DNA of 15,689 nucleotides, taken from positions 1 through 15,689 of the forward strand of contig JAEMQC010000017.1 of NCBI GenBank assembly GCA_022758985.1, written 5' to 3'. Both the position numbers and the translations under genes were made by a program. The stretch comes from Campylobacteraceae bacterium (GTDB lineage: Bacteria > Campylobacterota > Campylobacteria > Campylobacterales > UBA6016). Below are positions 12,755 through 15,689 of this stretch, piece by piece. The notes under the pieces are model-generated. The model was given only the letters and a program-made list of their open reading frames with translations, was not told the DNA's origin and did no database searches. The first letter of the stretch is position 1, and every line of letters starts with the position of its first letter.

Positions 12755-14013
12755 TGAACTACGAAAACCTCCTAAAAAACAGACGCATAGGCCTTGCGGT
12801 AACGGCGTCAGTCTCGATATATAAGGCTTTGGAGCTTGTGCGACTATTCACCAAAGCGGGTGCAGAGGTGCGGGTCGTGATGAGTGAGGAGGCGAAGAAA
12901 TTTGTAGCTCCTATCATGTTTGAGGCCTTGAGCGCTCACACCGTGCTTCACAGCGATACGGAGAGTTGGACGAATGATGACAACCATATCGGGCTTGCCA
13001 AATGGGCGGAGGTATTTGTCGTGGCTCCCGCAAGCGCAAACACGATAGCAAAGCTAGCTAACGCCGTGTGCGACAATCTAATGCTTCAGACGCTCCTTGC
13101 ATCCACAGCTCCAAAAGTGCTAGCCCCTGCGGCAAATACGGCTATGATAGAGCATCCTATCACGAAGGCAAATATCAAGATGCTAACCCTTTGTGGTTAC
13201 GATGTTGTCGATAGTGTGAGCAAGCTGCTGGCGTGCGGCGACGAGGGCAAAGGCGGGCTTGCCGAAGTAGAGGATATATTTTTGGCAACTGCCAGAGCTT
13301 TGCTTCGTGAGGAGTTTTGGGGGTATCGAAACGCTGTAGTGACGGGTGGCGGCACGATGGAGCGAATAGATGATGTGCGCTATATCGGCAACTTCTCAAG
13401 CGGCAAGATGGCGGATGCTCTGGCGGTGGCGCTGTATGTGAGAGGTGCGGATGTGAGGCTTCTTTCTTCCAAGAGCTCTCTAAACTCCGCTGTAATCAAA
13501 AAAATAGGCTTTGAGAGCGGCTCAGAGCTAAAGACAAGGCTTGAGAGTCTGATGGAGGGTGCGAAACTACCGAAATCTACCGCTCCTAGCCTGCTAACCA
13601 GCGAGCCTGTGCGACCGATAGCAAAAGAGCCGTATCTCTTTATGGCTGCAGCTGTGGGAGACTATGCGCCAAGTCAAAAGATGGACGGCAAGATAAAAAA
13701 AGCGGATAGCGAAAGTCTGACACTAGAGCTTGCAAAAACCGTCGATATAGTAGCAAGCCTAAAAAAAGATGGGATAAAAACGGTGGCGTTTAAGGCTGAG
13801 ATGGATGAAAAAAACGGTCTCAAAAACGCAAAAAAGGCGCTAAAAAACAAAGGCGTGGATGCGGTCTGCCTGAATGTATTGGGAGGCGAGATAAGCTTTG
13901 GAAGCGATGAAAACGAGGTAGTTTTTGTGGATAAGGCAGGTGAACACGGCATAGACAGAGCGGACAAACTAACGGTTGCCCTGAAAATATTGGAAAACGC
14001 AAAAAGGCTATGA
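12754..14013 (+). CDS. coaBC: Bifunctional CoaBC: phosphopantothenoylcysteine synthetase/decarboxylase
   Basis: Carries out two consecutive steps of coenzyme A synthesis: CTP-dependent joining of 4'-phosphopantothenate to cysteine, then FMN-dependent decarboxylation. In 419 residues the CoaC half shows H78 (HIGLAKWA), N128 in PAANTAMIEHP, and C161 in ACGDEGKGG. The CoaB half starts near 192 with VTGGGTMERIDDVRYI, N213 in GNFSSGKM, then AAAVGDYAP and KIKK. Residues about 268-292 form a Pro/Ser-rich segment that looks like an insertion. The ATG overlaps the ccdB stop (TAATG) with only GGA five bases before it. It overlaps the following gene as ATGA. Confidence 0.95.
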   Translation: MNYENLLKNRRIGLAVTASVSIYKALELVRLFTKAGAEVRVVMSEEAKKFVAPIMFEALSAHTVLHSDTESWTNDDNHIGLAKWAEVFVVAPASANTIAKLANAVCDNLMLQTLLASTAPKVLAPAANTAMIEHPITKANIKMLTLCGYDVVDSVSKLLACGDEGKGGLAEVEDIFLATARALLREEFWGYRNAVVTGGGTMERIDDVRYIGNFSSGKMADALAVALYVRGADVRLLSSKSSLNSAVIKKIGFESGSELKTRLESLMEGAKLPKSTAPSLLTSEPVRPIAKEPYLFMAAAVGDYAPSQKMDGKIKKADSESLTLELAKTVDIVASLKKDGIKTVAFKAEMDEKNGLKNAKKALKNKGVDAVCLNVLGGEISFGSDENEVVFVDKAGEHGIDRADKLTVALKILENAKRL

Positions 14014-15689
14014 TAGAAGGACTCAAAGGTGTGGCGGCGCTAAAAGAGCTTGCCGCCATTGCGCAAAATCTGGAGAAAAAGCTAGGGCTTCCAGTGAGCG
14101 TCGAGGCGCTACAAAAGATGATGGAGACCAAAGATGGCTACAAATACCTAGCGAATATAGATGGCAAACTGACCGAAATCCTCTCAAAAAAAGAGCTTGA
14201 AACAGGCGTGAAGTATTGGGCTGATGGCGTCAAAAACCAGATGAGCAACACCCTAACGCTTGAAAATCTAGTCCAAAAACCGCACATTTTGCAAAGCGAA
14301 GTTTTCAAATCTGATACCCTATCAAAGGCTCTTGGATTTGAAAAACTCGTGGAGGTGGTGAAGGCGGAGATGGCAAAGATAGTCTCCACCCCGCAAAAAA
14401 CCGCCGATGTCGCAACGACCCAGCCTGAGGCAAACAAGAACGCTGCGAGCGCAATAAGGCTTGCCGCTGCCGAAGCCGAACTCTCAAGACCGATAGCGCA
14501 GACGATACAAACAACCCAGACGATTACAAAGCCAAAGCGCTCGAGCGACCAAAAAGAAACCCCAAAAAGTGAGCCGCAAAAGGTGCAAGCACAGGAAGCG
14601 GCGACAGTGAAAAGTGAAGTTGCAGCTACTAAAGAGACGGTGCTAAAAGAGCTAAAAGCCGCCATAAGCGCCTCTTTGCCCACTATCGCTACTCAAAGCG
14701 CCAAGGATGAGCCAAAGGCGACAAAAAGCGCCCCGCAAGAGAGCACCCAAAAAAGCGAAGCCCCAAAAGAGACGCAAAAAGAGGTCGCCCCCCAAAGAGC
14801 TTCCGAAAAACTGAGCGGAGAGACGCTAAGAGATAAGCTTCGAGAGTTTAAAAACATCATGGCAAGCCTCCCAACCGTGCCAAGCAAGGCGGAGATGGAA
14901 AAAGCAAAAACAGAGTCTCCTTTGTATCAAAGAGAAGCAAAGAGCGCTTCGCAGGAGAGTGTGCTTGAGGCCGCAAAGACGGAGAATATAGAAAAACTAC
15001 TTGCCGTATTGGCCAAGAATTTTGAGGGGGCAACAAAGAATCTGCTTGAGGAGAGCGCCAAAAAGATAGCAGATTTGATATTTGGCAAGCTGCCTGAGAG
15101 TGAAGCGGATGAGGCGGTACTAAAGGCGCTTGAGCATCTGAAAAAACAACTCAACGAAAAAGCGGTAAAAAGCGCAGAAAAAAAAGCGTCGCCCGTGGCT
15201 GCAGAGGTCGGCGAAGAGGTGAGCGCAAAAGCGCAAGATGCCGAGCAAAACGAGAGCGCCGCATCAAAAACCGACAATCCCGCCTCAAAACTCAAAACGC
15301 AGCTACTTGAAGAGATGGCAAAGGTGGTCACAAAAAATGATTTTCAGATACTCTCGCAAGTTGCAATGGCGCTAAACAAAGAGGTTTTCACGTTTGTTCT
15401 AAAAGATAAAGGGGTTTTGCAGTTTAAAAAGAAACGGCAAAAAGAGTTAAACGCCAAAACGGTAGAATTCTACAGCGCGTTCGAGACTTTGGGGCCTGTC
15501 AGCGGAGAAATTAGCCACGTAGACGGCGAAACGACCCTTAGCCTAAATGTCGAGTTTGAAAGCACATATAATTTTTTGAAAGAAAACCTAAAAGACCTCT
15601 CATTTTTTGACCACAAAAACGTCTCAATTATGCACGGAATCAAAGAGATTGTGGAGATAAGAAGCTCTTTTTTGGATACTACGGGATAA
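14010..15689 (+). CDS. Large Ala/Lys/Glu-rich protein with possible FliK-like C-terminal domain
   Basis: A 559-residue protein, complete, with its TAA as the last codon of the window. Three regions are visible. Residues 1-125 are helical and probably folded. Residues about 126-430 are low complexity, dominated by Ala, Lys, Glu, Ser, Gln and Thr-Pro, with coiled-coil-like stretches (AKNFEGATKNLLEESAKKIA) and no cysteine. Residues about 432-559 are folded, with ETLGPVSGEI followed by TTLSLNVEFES and helix NFLKENLKDL. That order resembles the LG.V...I / beta / E..LKE..L pattern of the FliK Flg_hook domain, where a disordered ruler precedes a compact C-terminal domain. The match is faint. C. jejuni has a hypothetical gene at this place after coaBC, as I recall. 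There is no signal peptide. Confidence 0.8.
   Translation: MIEGLKGVAALKELAAIAQNLEKKLGLPVSVEALQKMMETKDGYKYLANIDGKLTEILSKKELETGVKYWADGVKNQMSNTLTLENLVQKPHILQSEVFKSDTLSKALGFEKLVEVVKAEMAKIVSTPQKTADVATTQPEANKNAASAIRLAAAEAELSRPIAQTIQTTQTITKPKRSSDQKETPKSEPQKVQAQEAATVKSEVAATKETVLKELKAAISASLPTIATQSAKDEPKATKSAPQESTQKSEAPKETQKEVAPQRASEKLSGETLRDKLREFKNIMASLPTVPSKAEMEKAKTESPLYQREAKSASQESVLEAAKTENIEKLLAVLAKNFEGATKNLLEESAKKIADLIFGKLPESEADEAVLKALEHLKKQLNEKAVKSAEKKASPVAAEVGEEVSAKAQDAEQNESAASKTDNPASKLKTQLLEEMAKVVTKNDFQILSQVAMALNKEVFTFVLKDKGVLQFKKKRQKELNAKTVEFYSAFETLGPVSGEISHVDGETTLSLNVEFESTYNFLKENLKDLSFFDHKNVSIMHGIKEIVEIRSSFLDTTG

Noticed and set aside
14138..14683. Long minus-strand frame of 181 codons opposite the Ala/Lys-rich gene
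   Set aside because: It mirrors the low-complexity sequence of the plus-strand gene, is Ser/Phe/Ala repetitive, and has no motif or start context.
1..15689. CRISPR arrays, insertion sequences, integrase genes and attachment repeats
   Set aside because: No regularly spaced repeats, transposase or integrase motifs, or flanking direct repeats were found, including around the ccdAB islet.

Overview
The window looks like chromosome of a Campylobacter-type member of the Campylobacterota. The clues are two gene orders I recall from C. jejuni (dnaG / TPR protein / rnhA / rnc / aroC, and fliP / glmU / coaBC / hypothetical), dense coding with 1-8 base overlaps, many agg/ata/cta codons, and promoters with a clear -10 box but no -35. 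The base composition (mid-40s %GC by eye, 53-55% in two sampled housekeeping stretches) suggests a species richer in GC than C. jejuni. These are recollections and impressions; no search was run.

Layout. 106-1121 (+): a small lipoprotein and a CheY-like receiver protein in TAATG overlap. 1095-2759 (-): DNA primase dnaG, converging on and overlapping the receiver gene by 27 bases. 2795-6030 (+): a translationally coupled run of a LapB-like TPR/zinc-ribbon protein, rnhA, rnc and aroC. 6110-6844 (+): a second small lipoprotein, a tRNA-Arg with anticodon GCG and a secreted ComEA-like helix-hairpin-helix protein, closed by a hairpin that probably terminates both strands. 6868-10381 (-): the operon fliP, trmA, CoA-binding protein, ilvA. 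10589-15689 (+): glmU behind a structured leader, then an AT-rich islet (broken endonuclease/exonuclease/phosphatase-family gene plus a complete ccdAB toxin-antitoxin pair), then coaBC and a large Ala/Lys/Glu-rich protein whose C-terminus faintly resembles the flagellar hook-length protein FliK.

How the genes work together. Most are housekeeping: replication priming (dnaG), RNA processing and modification (rnhA, rnc, trmA, tRNA-Arg), shikimate and isoleucine synthesis (aroC, ilvA), UDP-GlcNAc for peptidoglycan and LPS (glmU), coenzyme A (coaBC) and flagellar export (fliP). The islet at 11882-12754 is the accessory part. It separates glmU from coaBC, has its own promoter and possible operator, and ends with the toxin stop codon overlapping the coaBC start (TAATG), which may couple an essential gene to the addiction module.

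A second theme is regulatory. Four genes (106 lipoprotein, dnaG, the LapB-like gene, fliP) have a -10 box 6 or 7 bases before the ATG and no convincing ribosome binding site, which predicts leaderless mRNAs; dnaG and the LapB-like gene do this divergently in a 35-base gap. I did not find a clearly new multi-gene system. The best candidates for follow-up are the ccdAB-coaBC coupling, the divergent leaderless promoter and the folded glmU leader.
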